Shown: one piece after another, positions 45,201 through 58,900 of the stretch
How positions within the stretch are numbered: the first letter of the stretch is position 1
Layout of the letters: the number at the start of each line of letters is the position of its first letter
DNA from: Penelope pileata
Lineage: Eukaryota > Chordata > Aves > Galliformes > Cracidae
Direction of reading: 5' to 3'
NCBI GenBank assembly: GCA_013396635.1
Contig: WBMW01003831.1
Coordinates: 629,425-693,424 of the forward strand
Length of the DNA stretch: 64,000 nt
The notes under the pieces: model-generated
The model's database searches: none
What the model saw: only the letters and a program-made list of their open reading frames with translations
Told to the model about the DNA's origin: nothing
Position numbers and translations under genes: made by a program

Positions 45201-48200
45201 TGCTAGCCCAACATGTTGGGTAACTGCATGTACTGGGAGGAGATGAACGAGGTGAGAGATTTCTCTGTCAAGTCCCATGATGTTTCCAGTTTCTTCCCTG
45301 TTTTAGGGGCCACCTAAAAGCAGTCAGTCTGCTCAAATTTAATTGAATGTCACCTCTAGGAGTTAGAAAATTCGAAGTCTTGCTTAGAGATGAGCCAATT
45401 TAAAGCATTTTCAAGTGAAAGAAACTTGCAAAGTATTCCATAAGTATCCCATCTGATTCAGTGAATAACAGTTGCTGAACTGTACCTGAATGTGTGGTTT
45501 TATGTGGAATCCATTTAACATTTCCATATGTATTTTCCTTGTTTTGTTTCTCATGTCAGGTATATATCGTACCTTTGTTCAGTTCATCTGAATGGTACCT
45601 CATTCAGCATTAAAAATAGGTGAGAAAGGACTGGTTCTAAATGCAGGGAATGGTGTGACTAGACTGTAGGATTGGGAGGAAATACAAGGATCCACTGGAG
45701 GATAAGGAATAAGAAAGATGGGACAGACAACTTTGTACTCTAGAGCTATGAATGTTACAGCCTGCTGGATTGTAGCAGCTGAGACAGGAATTAGGGTTAA
45801 CTAAGCGCACATCTTAAGAGAATCTCGTAGAACATAATTATATCTTTCCTTGACTACTTCATAACTGTTTCAGTAGATTTAATTCTCTTAGTTCCTCCAA
45901 AGTGAAGAGACTTAAGATATGTGCTTCAGTGCCAAGCTTTACAGAAGGCGATGTATTCTTTGTGTGGTATGTGACAGTCTGTATGGAGAACTGCAGTGTG
46001 AACTTTGCTCAGTGCCATTCATGGGTATGGTCTCGACTCTTCTGCTTTTTAATTTGAGTTGCTTTTTAATTCACCATATTCCTACCAGCGAATACTTCAT
46101 GCTAAAACCCCTCTGGCATGAATGGCAGGAAGGTATTTTCTTAAGGCTTATCCTTGATTATATTTAAGTAGTGGAAAAACATGCAAGAACACTATGCAGG
46201 AAAAAAATAGAGCGCTGGTGTTAGGAGAACTTGAGTAAAGAGTTAAAGAGAAGATTTATTTGTAATGGTATCTGTATTTGTAGTGGCACGATGCTGAGAA
46301 GAGTTCTCACCTGCTTACAGCTGCTTTCAGTTTTAGCTTCTGAAATTCAGAGGTAGTACACTTCTGCACTAGATTAGATTATTATTTTTTTTAAAGTAAA
46401 ACATTGTTTCCATGCAGCTTAGGCTGGGGGAAAGCATTAATGTGTAACATGTATTATATAAGGTGCTTTCTTTGAAGCTCAGGGTGCTCAGCCTTTCTGG
46501 TGTAACACTCTGGTAGTAAGGGAGAATTGGAACCCTTGTTATTTAATTTAAAAATCCACTCTCTGCATATTGAAATGCCCTCTGCACTAGTAGAATAAAT
46601 GGTTTAAATTTCACCAGTAACTTTGTTAGCTTCAAGCATCACTTCCCAGCCTTGTCTGATCTGTTGTTTCTAGATTTGTATACCAGGTGTTTTAACTGAG
46701 GGGGATCCAGAGTGTAAGCTCGTTCTGTCCTGAAATGGAGTCAGAATAGTTCTTGATCTCTCTTTACATGCTTTAGTGTTTGAAAGGATTGTAACAGCTG
46801 TTAAGGGAACCTCAGGGCGAGGTATTTTAGCAGTGGTTTTGGGGTTAGGGTGACTATTTTCACTGGTGACCTAAAGACAAAATGTGAGATGGCAAAATTC
46901 TCGTAATAAAGTTGGGAGGGACCGCTGTTAGTATTCAGAATATTTTATAAGGTCAAACAAGCTGATGTCAGAACTGTAACTGAGATGGAATTTCATTGGA
47001 AAAAGATGTATTTATGAAATATTTGCTTCAGCCTGAAAACTTTGAGAAGATGTAAACCTTACAGCGTGGTTCTCAAGCTGAGCTAGCTTGTGATACAGCT
47101 CTTGAAAGCAGGAGGGAAATCGACTCGAAGATCAGGCGGATGGGATTTTCCAGGAGAAGTAGGGAAGTGTCTTTGATATCATTATACATGGTATTGAAGA
47201 GATGTCTTTAATATTGTATGAAATTTTAGTTGCTCATGTTGATGAAAGCGAATTTCAGCTGTTAGGAGAAGGCAGTGTCTAATGTAAAAGTGGTGGAAAA
47301 GGAGTGTGATTTTAATTAGCCTAGCAAAGCAATCATTATTTCTTAAGCTGTAAAAGGAAGGAGAGGAGAAAGAAGGGGGGAATAAATAATACAAAACCCT
47401 CCGTAGATGTCTGAGAGATGTTGCCAGATCTCCCATAAATCTTAACCACACAAAATTTACTATTAATTCGGAAGGATTCTGCTCTTTGACCAGCCCTGCT
47501 GAAAGCAAGTGCTAATAGTTGAACAACTGCATAATGAAAATCCTGCGGTGTCATAGGTTACAGGCTCCATGGGAAGGACAGAACAGCTATTAAGAAAAGG
47601 CAGAGCATTCCATCCAGAAGCTTCTTAGAGCTCAGCTGGATGAAAGGGGTGAAGAAAATTTATTTATAGTGATACAAGTCCAACTATCTGTGGTACCCAG
47701 GGAGACCACCTTACTGGCTTTCATTTCCAGGAGAGGAAATGAAATGCAAGACACTGAAGAGCTGGAGACACTAAGGCCCAATGAAAGAGTGGAAGTACAG
47801 CTGACTTTGCAGATATTGTGGAAAGAACAAGCAGTGGTTTATGGTGTCTCAGTTTTATAAGCAAGCTTCAGGGGGGTTTGGTTTTTAGATTTTCTTGGAG
47901 ATGGTTCTCTGTACTGTGAGGCTGTGTTTATACAGCAGGTCTGGAAGGTCAGATTTATTTCATCTTCTCTTTAAGCATGAGCAGAGGGTGAGATTTTCCT
48001 GAATAGTAACATCATGTTGTAGTGGGTCCATTAACTTATCATAAAAAGACGTACCAGCCACCCCTCATTTCTTTTGTTTGGGGTACTGAATCTCAAATAA
48101 CTGAGCAGTAAACCATTTTTTGTTTCAGAACTTCCTAATCTGTTTTTTTATTGACTTTACATAAATTCCAGTGCACTAAAACATTTGATAGGTTTTTCTG

Positions 48201-49810
48201 GGAATCAGGAAAGATTTCCTATGCTAACACAGACAGACGTTTTCATATTCATCATCCTGTAATTGAACTGAATGTTTAAAGGGATTTTTTTTCTTTTTTT
48301 TTTTCTTTTTTTCCTCCAAAATGGAAACTGAGAGAAGCTGGTAACTGTTGCTTGGCCCTTCTAATGTTACCCCTAGAACTTCAGGTAAGTTAGCCAGTTA
48401 CCTGCTCCTCTTGCAGCAGGGCCATTTCCCCCCAGGTTACCAGCTTTAATGTATGGGAACTGCCTTATTTAAATACACTCTTGGAATAAATTTTACTTTC
48501 TGCCATGAATATAAAATCTTGATTCACAGGAGAGAAGATACTGTCAAGCAGAGGCTCTTTTCTATTCTACTGTATCTCCCTAGATATTGAGTATGCCTTG
48601 TCCCTCAGGTCTGAGCGTGTTCTGTTAATTTGCACATCTTTGGCAACAAAGTTTCCCTATTACCCTTCCATCTTAAACAGCAACAAAAATGCTTTGAGAT
48701 TTGTAATACTGAAGGTGATTGCTTCAGTGTGAGAATTGCTCGCTTCCCTCACTGGGGTACATTAGGATGTTAATGTATCTTGATTAATATGCAACACTAA
48801 ACAGTTAAACAGGATTTCAAGTAGAGCTCAGCCTGCTTGGTTACCATGGCAAACACAGTAGGAAATTCATGCCAAAGTTTGGAAACTAAGATACACAGAA
48901 GAAAACTTCTAAACTGAAATAGTCACTTCGGAGAACAAATGTAGTTGTTCATAATTTCAGATCCCTTTTCCAAAGAGTAGTAATTTAAAGTCTGTTTTAT
49001 CAAGCAAACCTTAATTTCCAGTCCGGAGTTTTACACAAAGCAGGCAATATTCTCAAGCAGGGAAGAGTGGCATTCTTTGTTCGCTTGCCCTCTAACTGTA
49101 AGGGCATGGAGTGAATAGAATGGCCTCTTGGAGCTGGATAAATTACTTGAGTACAGTAATCAAGTTTTACGTGGTTTCAGTGTGCCATGTCATATTTAGC
49201 AGATGCCAATAGGATACTTTTTGGATCATATATATACACGTGTGTGTATCTTAAAGCTCTTGAATTTAATTCACTTTGCCACAGTTGTTTGTCTTAAGGC
49301 TTAAGTCTTAAGGCTGACTATTACCGAGGTCTGTAAGTGGGTGGTTCTCAGTTTGCTGGGTTCCCTGTTGATTCAGCTCTCCGTCTGGGAACGCAGAATT
49401 TCGTGTTGCAGTTATGTTGGTAGATTGTGGCAAAATCTGATATTTTTGTGCATGCCTTTTTCCACAGATACGGTTGCATGCAAGTCATGCGGTTATTTTT
49501 CTTTCTGAATGCAAATTAGTTTGTGTATTTACATATATCTTTTCCAAAATCTCATCCCCCAGAGGGGAAGCTGTGTTACACAGAAAAGTCAGCCTGTGAC
49601 TTAGAGAAATGCTACTGGAAAAAAAAATCCTGAAGTTTGAGGCTACGGTTACAGCTTGACATTGAGATTGTATACTCTAACATGTGACTTAACCTCATCG
49701 CTCCATGCATTGGATTGGTGATTGGTGGAGGTTAAGGGAAAGCAGATGAAGATATTACTGAGAAACTGTGATCAATTTGCCTTTGCCTTTATAGCACGTG
49801 GCAGCTTGAG

Positions 49811-50125
49811 AATCATAGAATCATGGAATGGTTCACGTTGGAAGGGACCCTAGAGATCATCTTGTTCCAACCCCCCTGCCATGGGCAAGGACACCTCCCA
49901 CCAGACCAGGTTGCCCAAAGCCCCATCCAGCCTGGCCTTGAACACTTCCAGGGAGGGGGCATCCACAACTTCTCTGGGCAACCTGTTCCAGTGTCTCACC
50001 ACCCTCACAGTGAAGAATTTCCTCCTTATATCTAGTCTAAATCTACCCTCTTTCAGTTTATAACCATTACCCCTTGTCCTGTCATTACCTATCCTTGTAA
50101 AAAGCCCCTCCCCAGCTTTCCTGTA
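49811..50125 (-). mobile_element. CR1 LINE, 3' fragment, relatively young
   Basis: The left end shows the CR1 terminus in reverse (aatcatagaatcatggaatg, then ttggaagggacc). The minus strand keeps an uninterrupted C-terminal ORF2 peptide, including RTRGNGYKLKEGRFRLDIRR and VRHWNRLPREVVDAP. The intact frame suggests a younger insertion than the other copies here. It is 5'-truncated, as most CR1s are, so it cannot move by itself. Confidence 0.92.
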
Positions 50126-53100
50126 GAGAAGGAAGGCAGGCATGCTGTTGGGGTGACTAGGAGGTGTTAGTGGAACCTGAAAGTGTTAGAGGTGTGGAAC
50201 AAACAGCTGAGTTTGAGGCTGAAATGGCATTCTGATGAGCTCTAAGAATAAAGAGGCTGATCCCCAGATGCAGTACAAGTGGGAACGGTTACTGGATCAC
50301 AGGTTGGTTTGTTCTTCTTGCAGACCTTTTTGAAAGAAACAGTGATTGCTTCATAATGAAGAGAATAGAATGTGAAAGCATCTGGAAGATTATACTAGGG
50401 TTTAGTTCAAAGGAAAATTACTTGGAGGCTACTGGAAGTGATGAGCTGTTGCCATTGATAAGGCACACGAAATAAAACTTTAAATAGCTTTTGCCTCACT
50501 AAGCTTAATTTGAGAATTTATAGTTCTGTGGTAGATCCAAAACTTCTGAGAAAAGTAATAAGGGAGAAAAGCAGCACAAATTGCAAGTGGACTAAGTTGC
50601 GTAGCTGCCAAGGCAGAGGCAATAGGACATGTAATTATGCCAGGTAAATGAGCACGAGTGCTGTGTGCTTGGTGGCACGTGGTGGAGGAAAAAGCTTTGG
50701 ATCAATTTGGTACCACTACGCAAAAAGGAAGGGGATGGCTGTAAATGATTCAGCCTTAAAACTGATCAATAGTTGAGTCCTAATTTTTCTTTATTGTAAC
50801 AAATGCAATGGGAGAGAGGAAATAAGGATGAGTAAATCATTCCCTTGTGGAAGTTGGTAGATCCATCTAGAAGTGATCATATACTTCTAGAAAAGGGTTA
50901 TTACAAAGATTCAGAGAAGTGGTGAAAGTTGTGATATCTTCAAACATCTCTGGAAGAACTGAGAAGGACGGGCCTACTTGTTTTAATTAGCAATATCCTC
51001 TTGTTTCTCTTCTTGGAAATGAGAAGCCATTCAATGAAATCTGAAGGGAACAAAATGCAGAACTGATGCTTTATCCTACAAATTTCACTTGACTGGAAGG
51101 TGTTGGTTCAGTCCCACAAGCAAATAATGAGGAAAAAGTAGGTATTTAAACAAAAGCTGGCAACATGCACAGCTCTGTGCAGTAGTTAATGCAAACAAAT
51201 CCGGTGAAGTGTTGTTAAACTTCCATGTTTGCAATTTAAATGACTGCCTAGAAAAAAAAATCTAGGATGGAGGACCAGAGCTAGCTGCATGCATTTATTG
51301 TTACTTCTGGGTCATGTGTCTGCCCACTGTTGAAGGAATGATATTGGAGCAGAAAGTCAGGATTGAGGTCCTGATCTGCCATCCGTGGTAATGAAGAACG
51401 TATGTGCCATGACTTATTAAATCTGTATCTTAATGTTTGAACTGTTACGGGAGAGACCAGTATAAAAATGTGAACCCTTCGCTCGTGATTTAATTATAGC
51501 CCCGAGATCATTGTTTTGAACTTAAAACTGCACAGTGAGATCTTTCTTGCCTCTCTCTTTAAAAAGAGCTGAGTAGGGGGAGCAGAGGAGGAAGGTGTCT
51601 GCATTGCATGCAAAACGTGCGTGAGTCTGAATTGGGTTTCTGCTTGAGAGGCTTTTATCCAGCTGGCTGAACTACATTTGAGCCAAAATTCTGTAGAGCA
51701 GCCACAGGGAAGAGACAGTACCAATATCATGGCACCTTTTCCCTTCTTCCTTTTTTTTAAAAAAAAAAAAAACTCACAAAAAAAGGCAACTAATTGCTTA
51801 AACCAAAATAGAACATCTAATTCAGTTCATGCCTGTTGGGAGTGTGCGATGCAGTGCCTATATTCAGAGTTGTTTAAGCAGCCTGTTTACAGGCTTAGTG
51901 TGACCAGGCGCGTAACGCTGAAGCCAAAGTCACCGTTCTGTCTGAGTTCCATCATGTCATGAACTGCCACTCTCGGGAAGGAGAACGCTGCAAAAGGAAC
52001 TGTAGGTCTGTGCAGTGCTTCTGTTAGCTGGTCCGTGAGGGGTTCTTTAGATGCTCAAGGAAAAGTTCAAGCTCTTTTCCTGTATCGCATAGTAAAACAG
52101 TCCTGTGGAAAGCATGGCTTACAGGACTGAAGTACTGCTGGGGAGAAAGTGACAGGTTTTCTTCTGCAGGAATAATAAGCAATAACTTTTAAAAACGTAT
52201 AGAAACTTCTTTTGAAAAGTAAGGTTACAGTGTCGTGTCATTTCCCTGGAGTTGCAGTGGTTTGATTATAGAGCAGCTAAAGATTGCTCAAGTTACTTGG
52301 AGTGCTTCCAGTCTGCTTCCTGGCTGTTATTTTCCTTTTGGAGGAGCTCTGTGCTACTCTCAGTGCTCTTGGGGACTGACCAGCACCCGCTCCGGGGCGC
52401 TGGGCTGGGTTACGGTCAGCTGCTGAGAAGGCCTGGGGTCAGAGCCGGCTCCTGGAGCAGCCCTGTCACAGGCTGTGCTGCTGCCGTGCTGCTGCTCTGC
52501 TGCTGGAGAGGAGCTGCTCGCCTGTAGATCTTCCCGAGGGACAAATGTGCTGAATTGAAAATCCCTGAAATTTCTGAGGAAGCAATTGCAGTGACTTGAG
52601 CCCTCTGTCAGGCTCAAGTATATCGAGTATAGATACGGGCAATAGCAGCGTTCTCTGCACAGCAGACAGAAGTATGTTTTTTTTTCATGAGCAATATGTC
52701 AAAATTTCTCCCGACTTCCCTGGCTCAAATGAGTTAACCTTCCTGTCCTACTTTAATGTCCTTTGCCCAATCTTACAGGGAAACAAAGGGTAAGTTGATT
52801 CTGTATGAACTTGTGAATTGAATAGGGATTTGTAAACAAAAAAAGGATTCTTCTTTTTTGGGGGAATCTGCTGTTTTGAGGGAGTTTCTTTTTTTTTTTT
52901 TTTTTTCCTTTTACCTCTTAAGTTTAGTAGTGTTGAGAGACAAGTACTTCCACCTTCAGTACTCCCAGTAAGATGTGCTAGTCTATACTCTGTGGTCTAT
53001 ACTACAATTAGAGACATGTTTTTGTTCACAGTCTTGCTGAAATGGAGTTAACGCTCCTGTGGTAGTTACAGATGAAATAATTCATTGTCTGTTCTTCGTG

Positions 53101-53388
53101 GCGTTCACATCCATGTTCTTCATCCTGGCTCAGTTTGTGTCACGTTGCACTTACTGCAGACCATTGTGTGCTCTTTGCTCTGTTTAAGTGCTTACAAAAA
53201 TGCTTCTGGAAACAGAATATGATAATGTTACTGGATGCTTCAGAAAACGAAATGGATTTATGTCCAGTTGTCTGGACTAAAGCTTTTATTGTAACGTGGT
53301 CATAGTTGTCTGCTGTGAGCGAGCACTGAAGTCCTGTGAAGTAATGCTTTCCTTCCAAAATTTGTCTATGTCTTGTGTGGCCCCCAAG

Positions 53389-53482
53389 TGGATGTGAAAT
53401 CTTGGAGGAAGAAGAGTATCAAGTAGCTTCCCAGGTTTTCAGACAGCTTTGTACAAAATTGATGTTTCAGACTTTGTTATGG
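53389..53482 (+). other. Candidate cryptic exon in WDR20 intron 1
   Basis: A 94-nt segment between an acceptor-like ctatgtcttgtgtggcccccaag and a strong donor (TATGG then gtaagt). One frame is fully open, with EILEEEEYQVASQ in it. Spliced after WDR20 exon 1 it would give TGG ATG TGA, an immediate stop. It might be a poison exon, an exon of a nested transcript, or nothing. Confidence 0.2.
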
Positions 53483-54916
53483 GTAAGTTGTGCAGAACAT
53501 TTTATTAAAAAAATAATTAGGTTAAATAAAAATTATTTGGTGTCCCTGTTTTACCAAGAGAGCTGTTCTTACACAGTATCCTAGAAACTCTGTCACGTGC
53601 CTGAAGTGTTCCTGTTCAGCCTTCAATCACGTGCTTTGTAACTTATAAAGATCTTCTGCAAAGATTCGGGAACCCGTGTATGAGGAGCAGTGTTATTAAG
53701 GAGAGTGAGCGTTCTGTTGAGAAATAACTTCTGAACCGCTTCTGCTTGGAGCTAATGCAAATTGTCTTGTACAACAGGTTCTTTTTCCACTTGCTAATTG
53801 TTTTTTGTCACAATTTCGTAGTTTTCAATGTTCAGACTTTATGTTGCCCAGTGTAATAATCTTCATCGGTTTCTCGTAAGCTCTTACTTTCAATTAGAGA
53901 AGAAGAGAAAGTGACTGCGTGCTGATTTTTGGGGTTAGTTGGCACTCGCCTTTCATTAGCTGGCAGCAAACAGTCAAACAGTCCAGCTCTGGCTGCGCTG
54001 ATTTGAGGGTTAAGCTATCGTAGAGTTGAAAGTTCAGACATATTAAAAGCAAAACTAAAAATGAAATAATGGTTTCCTTGAGTTTGAGTGTGATTTTAAT
54101 ATAAAGCAGATGCATTGAATGCGGTGTTGCAAAATAAAGGCTAACTTTTCCTTAACATTAATGGTTTTGCAAGGCTTAGGAGATTCTTAAAACTGCTCTT
54201 TAGTGACACACAAAACACCCATTATGCAACTGCTAAAGCTAAGCAAATCACTTAGGTATGGAACAAACAGCCCAACTGTTCTAAGTTATTTAAGAAACTC
54301 TCTTTACATTTAAGAGACCAACTGTAACTGTGCATAAATAGGGCAACTTCAAAGGTGGTGATTGTCTGCTGACTGTTCAGAGTCCTAAGGAGAACTCAGA
54401 TGTCTGAGTTTTTACAATGTTCCCAGGAGCTTTCAGTTCTTAATTTTTCTGGGGGTGTCTGCAGTGGCCCTGAATGCGCGCATTGGTACCTCGTGCGAAG
54501 GGAGCGTGGTGAGTCTGAAGAGGTGGTAGGGACTGCTGAGAGAGCTTGCCGGGCCTTACGCTTTCTACCAAGAACTCCAGGGCCATTAGGTGCCTGTGAG
54601 CTGACAGACTGCTGACTATGTGCAGAAACCAGTTTATTGCTGATTGGCTACGGCACCATCATCTGTACTGAACGGGATTTTATTAGGTCTTTATGTGTGC
54701 CCTGAGTGCCTGGACTTTGTGGTGTGTATGTCATATAAATTAAGCAGAACTTTTGCTTTACATCAGTATTCTTTATAGTGAAAGTCAACTGGCTTGTTCC
54801 TGTAGTTTTCTTCATGCTTGAAGTTCCTTTAAGACATAAACCAGACCTGTTAAATAAGCTGGGCTGGCCCCATTGCTGTTGCTTTAGCTTGTCCTGAGTA
54901 TAGGACCGCAGCGTCT

Positions 54917-55005
54917 TCTAGGTTGGAGGGGACCTCTGGGGGCCTCCAGTGTCACCTCCTGCCCCCAAAGCAGGGTCAGCGGTGAGATCAGAGCAGCTCG
55001 AAGCA
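54917..55005 (-). mobile_element. CR1 LINE fragment
   Basis: A short reverse-oriented CR1 3' piece (aggttggaggggacctctgg, then ctcctgcccccaaagcaggg). It may belong with the larger piece 240 bp to the right, split by unrelated sequence. Borders approximate. Confidence 0.65.
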
Positions 55006-55242
55006 TCAGTGAAGCAAATACAAATGATTCTGTTGCCAATATTAATTAGTGCTGCTAGTATAACATATACATGTGTGTGGGCTTCACAGAAATACTCCCA
55101 AAATCTACTCCTTGCATACTGAAGTAAGTAGAGGGATTTCCAGTGCGAAGCATTGAAACTAGTATTCCTGTACGATAGCACTCAGCTGAATTCGACAGAT
55201 AATTCTGTGTGAGGGCCTGAAATAACGCAGACACTCACCCAA

Positions 55243-55600
55243 TGGTTGAGGATGGCAGGAACCTCTGGAGATCACCTAGGCCAGCCCCTGCTCAAGCAGG
55301 GACACCTGCAGCACGTCGCACAGAACCGCGTCCAGGCGGGGTTTGACCATCTCCAGAGAAGGAGACTCCACAGCCTCTCTGGGCAGCCTGTTCCGGTGCT
55401 CTGTCACCTGCACGTTAGAGAAACTTTTCCTCATGGTCAAACAGGATTCCTGTGATTAAGTTTGTGCCTGTTGCTGGGCACCACTGAAGAGTCAGGCCCC
55501 ATCCTCTTGACAACCTCACTTAAGATAGTTGTATACATGGATATAGGTCCCCTCTCAGTCTCCTCCAGGCTGAACATGCCCAGCTCTCTGTCTGAAGAGA
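55243..55600 (-). mobile_element. CR1 LINE 3' fragment, old
   Basis: Reverse-oriented CR1: ttgaggatggcaggaacctc at the left, tccagagaaggagactccac in the middle, and tcctccaggctgaacatgcc at the right. Substitutions and indels break the ORF2 frame. Confidence 0.88.
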
Positions 55601-55817
55601 AATTTTAAAAGTCAATTTCTTATTAAACGTTTGCTCTTCCTTCTAATCTTAAAAACCTAATGTTCTGTCTCAAACTCACTTAGCTCATATAGCTCATTGC
55701 AAACAAGTCTACTGGCAAATTTGATATTAAATAATATTAAGTATCCAGAGGAAGCATTTTAATGACTACAGTTGAAATTATCTGAGAAAAATTAATAAAT
55801 AACTCCTTCTCTTCCAG

Positions 55818-55902
55818 ATCTTGGAGATGGTTTTTAGCTTAGCAGGAAATGTAGCATCCATTACGTATTTCATTCATCGAACATTTGCAGAAGGCTGCAG
55901 AT
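55818..55902 (+). other. Candidate cassette exon in WDR20 intron 1
   Basis: An 85-nt segment with an excellent acceptor (ctccttctcttccag) and a consensus donor (CAGAT then gtgagt). It is open in the WDR20 frame (begins ILEMVFSLAGNVASITYF). Being 85 nt long, inclusion between exons 1 and 2 would shift the frame of exon 2. It would act as a poison exon or make a short N-terminal isoform. It is not part of the standard WDR20 protein. Confidence 0.35.
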
Positions 55903-58900
55903 GTGAGTTCTTCCTGCATCTTTCTATTTTCCTAACTTACATCTGTCAAGGAGCATGATTAAATGCTGACTTGAAATAATGTGATTTGCTATTTGTGAAA
56001 CCGTAGTATGAAAGCTGAGGTCTTGGATCAATAATACGGCAAAAGAATGAATCTTGAACAAATTAATCCAGCTCTGACCTTAGAGTTGCATATGGTTACA
56101 GAACCAAGGTTGTTGATGTCCATTCTAATGGGACATTTAAAATGCCAGAGTCTAAAAGCTTCAATATTTCCTTCAGATGGAGGTAACTGATTTTGTTTAT
56201 ATATTTATTTCATTCTGTTGCCAGTATTTGGGTGTCTAAAGGTGTGGCTAAGAGTCCCACTAGGACATCTTTATGCTGGATGTCCTCGTTCAAGGTGAAT
56301 GGGCAAACACACTTTTTTGTGTATAAATATCAGTTTTTAGTATAAATATTTTCCTCTCCCTACCCAGTATGATGTGAGAGTTAACTAACTGGGACCGAGA
56401 AGTCCCCAGAACAGTGATGTGATTCATGTTTTATTTCTAGAGTACAAACTCATCACAAAGAACTGAATGGCAATGTTGGTCAGTTTTTCTCCTGCATGGC
56501 ACTGTAAGATTTTAGAGAGACTTAAAATCTATTCAAGGACAGCACTTGGAAACTCTTGGTGCCTCAGGTACACCAGTTTTGTTTGGCTGCATCACTGGCT
56601 TCAGACAAGTGCTGAGTGAGATTCCTCTTGTTCTTGTTGCCTGATACCCATTATTCCTTGTTCCTTTGCCCAGGGGATACTTGAAATACCAGTGCTGAAA
56701 AGGAGAGGCTTCTGGCGCAGGTATCGGTTGGCCCCAATGCAGTTAATGAGGCTGGCTTAGTGAAGATGTCTTGCACAGTGACTTTTATTCAAAGGGAGGA
56801 TGGTGTTGATTCTTAACCCTGCATTAGATGCAAGCCTAAGTGTTTTTTTTTTCAGAACAAAATTAGAAGAACTAGGACAAAAAGCACAAAAATCATTTGC
56901 TACTAGCTCAAGTGTAGCCAAGGGTGCCTTGCTGAGCACTTGTGGCTGCCATGCTTCGTGACACTTAATCTCAAGGTCTTTCAGTTCTCTTTCAAAGTAT
57001 ACCACTCCGATAAAAGTATACCGTTATTTTGAGATAAGGGCAGTTCACATCACCTTTTTCAGTAAATAGTGTCAAATGCCAGGACAGTTGTGGACTGGGA
57101 TTCTCTTTTTCTGAGAATCGAGTCTTCCACAGTAGTTACAGCAAATGGACTTAATGGTATGCTAATGAAATGCTGAGTCACAGGCCCTATTGAATTCTGT
57201 GAGTAAGTGCTTTTCTTGTTCTTATCAAAAATCCAATAGCAGTTTTCAAATGTGCAGAAATAGAGACAAAATGGCTTTTGGTTCTTACAATCATTGATTC
57301 TGTCCTATCTTTCAGTGAAGACAGAACAAGACCAAGAAAGTATTTTTGTGCTTGTAGTTTTGACTTCTCTCCGTGAGACAACTGTAGCATAGTCCTAACT
57401 GAAAACACTGGCTGCATGTAAGTAAAAGGTGGGGCACCCCGTCAGTAGGAGCCTGGCTTCTGGTAATTCTGGTAATTGAATTAATTTACTTAAAGTCCAT
57501 TTAAGTTCAGACAGATTGTCACTGCCATCTGGCTCCCGGGGAGCAGGTAGGACAGGCTCAGAGAAGCCTTGTGCTTAGATTTCGTGTGGCAGAATTTCGT
57601 GGCTTGCTAGGTTATCACACAGTTTCAGAAGACTTGAGCCACACTAAGTTTCTCAGACAACAAAGACGATAGCAATAGTACAAAACCTCAGCCAGGCAAA
57701 AGAGTTTCAACCTGAAAATAGCTGTCTTCATCCTGTGCCACTTACTAGTGAGCATTCAGAAGGAGAAGACCTTGGGAATAATTGTTTTCTACTGGTGGGA
57801 GAGCCGACCATTCTCCGATCCCTCAGCACAATTCAGGCTGAGTTCTGTTTATTTTGAAAGGAGTTTTACTTCTTAGGCACTGTGCTGTGATGAACCCCCT
57901 GCCAGGGGCTGTACCTCGAGTCTCAGCTGAAAGGAGGGAGGCACAGCACCTTGTTCGCTGCGCGTTTCTTTCAGGTACAGAGGGATGCATCTGTATGTTT
58001 CTGTAAAATGATCTTCCAGGGAAAAACGGTACCTCCATTTTGAGAGTTATTTCTCGATACTACTTACTTTGTATTAATTTAGGAGAAGGGGGTCACAATA
58101 TGAGACCAGCTGCGTGGCCTCTAGGATTTGATCTTCCAGTTTCAATGTACAGATTGGCATGTGTCTGAGGATGCCCCTTGGTAGGCCTGTGCCTTGTCCT
58201 GTGATCCCAGCAGAGCTAGCATTCTATTTTAAAGCTCTCCTTGAAGAGGTATTGCTAATATTCTTTCTTAGCTTGTAATGGCTCTCTGGGCTCTGGAGAA
58301 TAACTCTGTAATGTGCTGACTTCAGGAAGGGGAATGTTGTCTCCTTTTGGAGTTTTCAACCAGAAGGCCATACAGCTGCTTAAAGTGATTTACAATACAT
58401 GCTGCAAGGCATTACGTGTGACTTCAGTACTGTAGCATACAGACACTTATCACGGGTATCCCAGAGTTCAATTTGCTTTGGGAATGGCTCACCTCATGTG
58501 TTTCACAATGTAGCTAGCCATGATTTTTCTCTGCTGACAGACAGGTCTGGTTTCTGTATGTATAACTCTGCATGCTATGGATTTGCTACTCCTTAAATGT
58601 TGTGCTCCAAGATTTAGTACACTGGAGCGGTTTTCTTTTAAGTGAAGCTCGTCCTCTTACTCAAACAAGTTTTATTTCCTCTATTGCTGGCCTGATTTCC
58701 TCAGACTAAAAATACTGTGAAAGTATAAGTCAAAATTAGAATCCAAGTCCCAAATCACAGCTGCATTGGCTGTCTGTAATACTATTGAGTATCTGCAACT
58801 TCATAATTACAGACTCTGAACCTAGTAAATAAAGAGTTTTAAAAAAAAAAAAATAGGGTTGAACCTGATTTGTATGATGGTGCATATTAAATGTGTGGGC

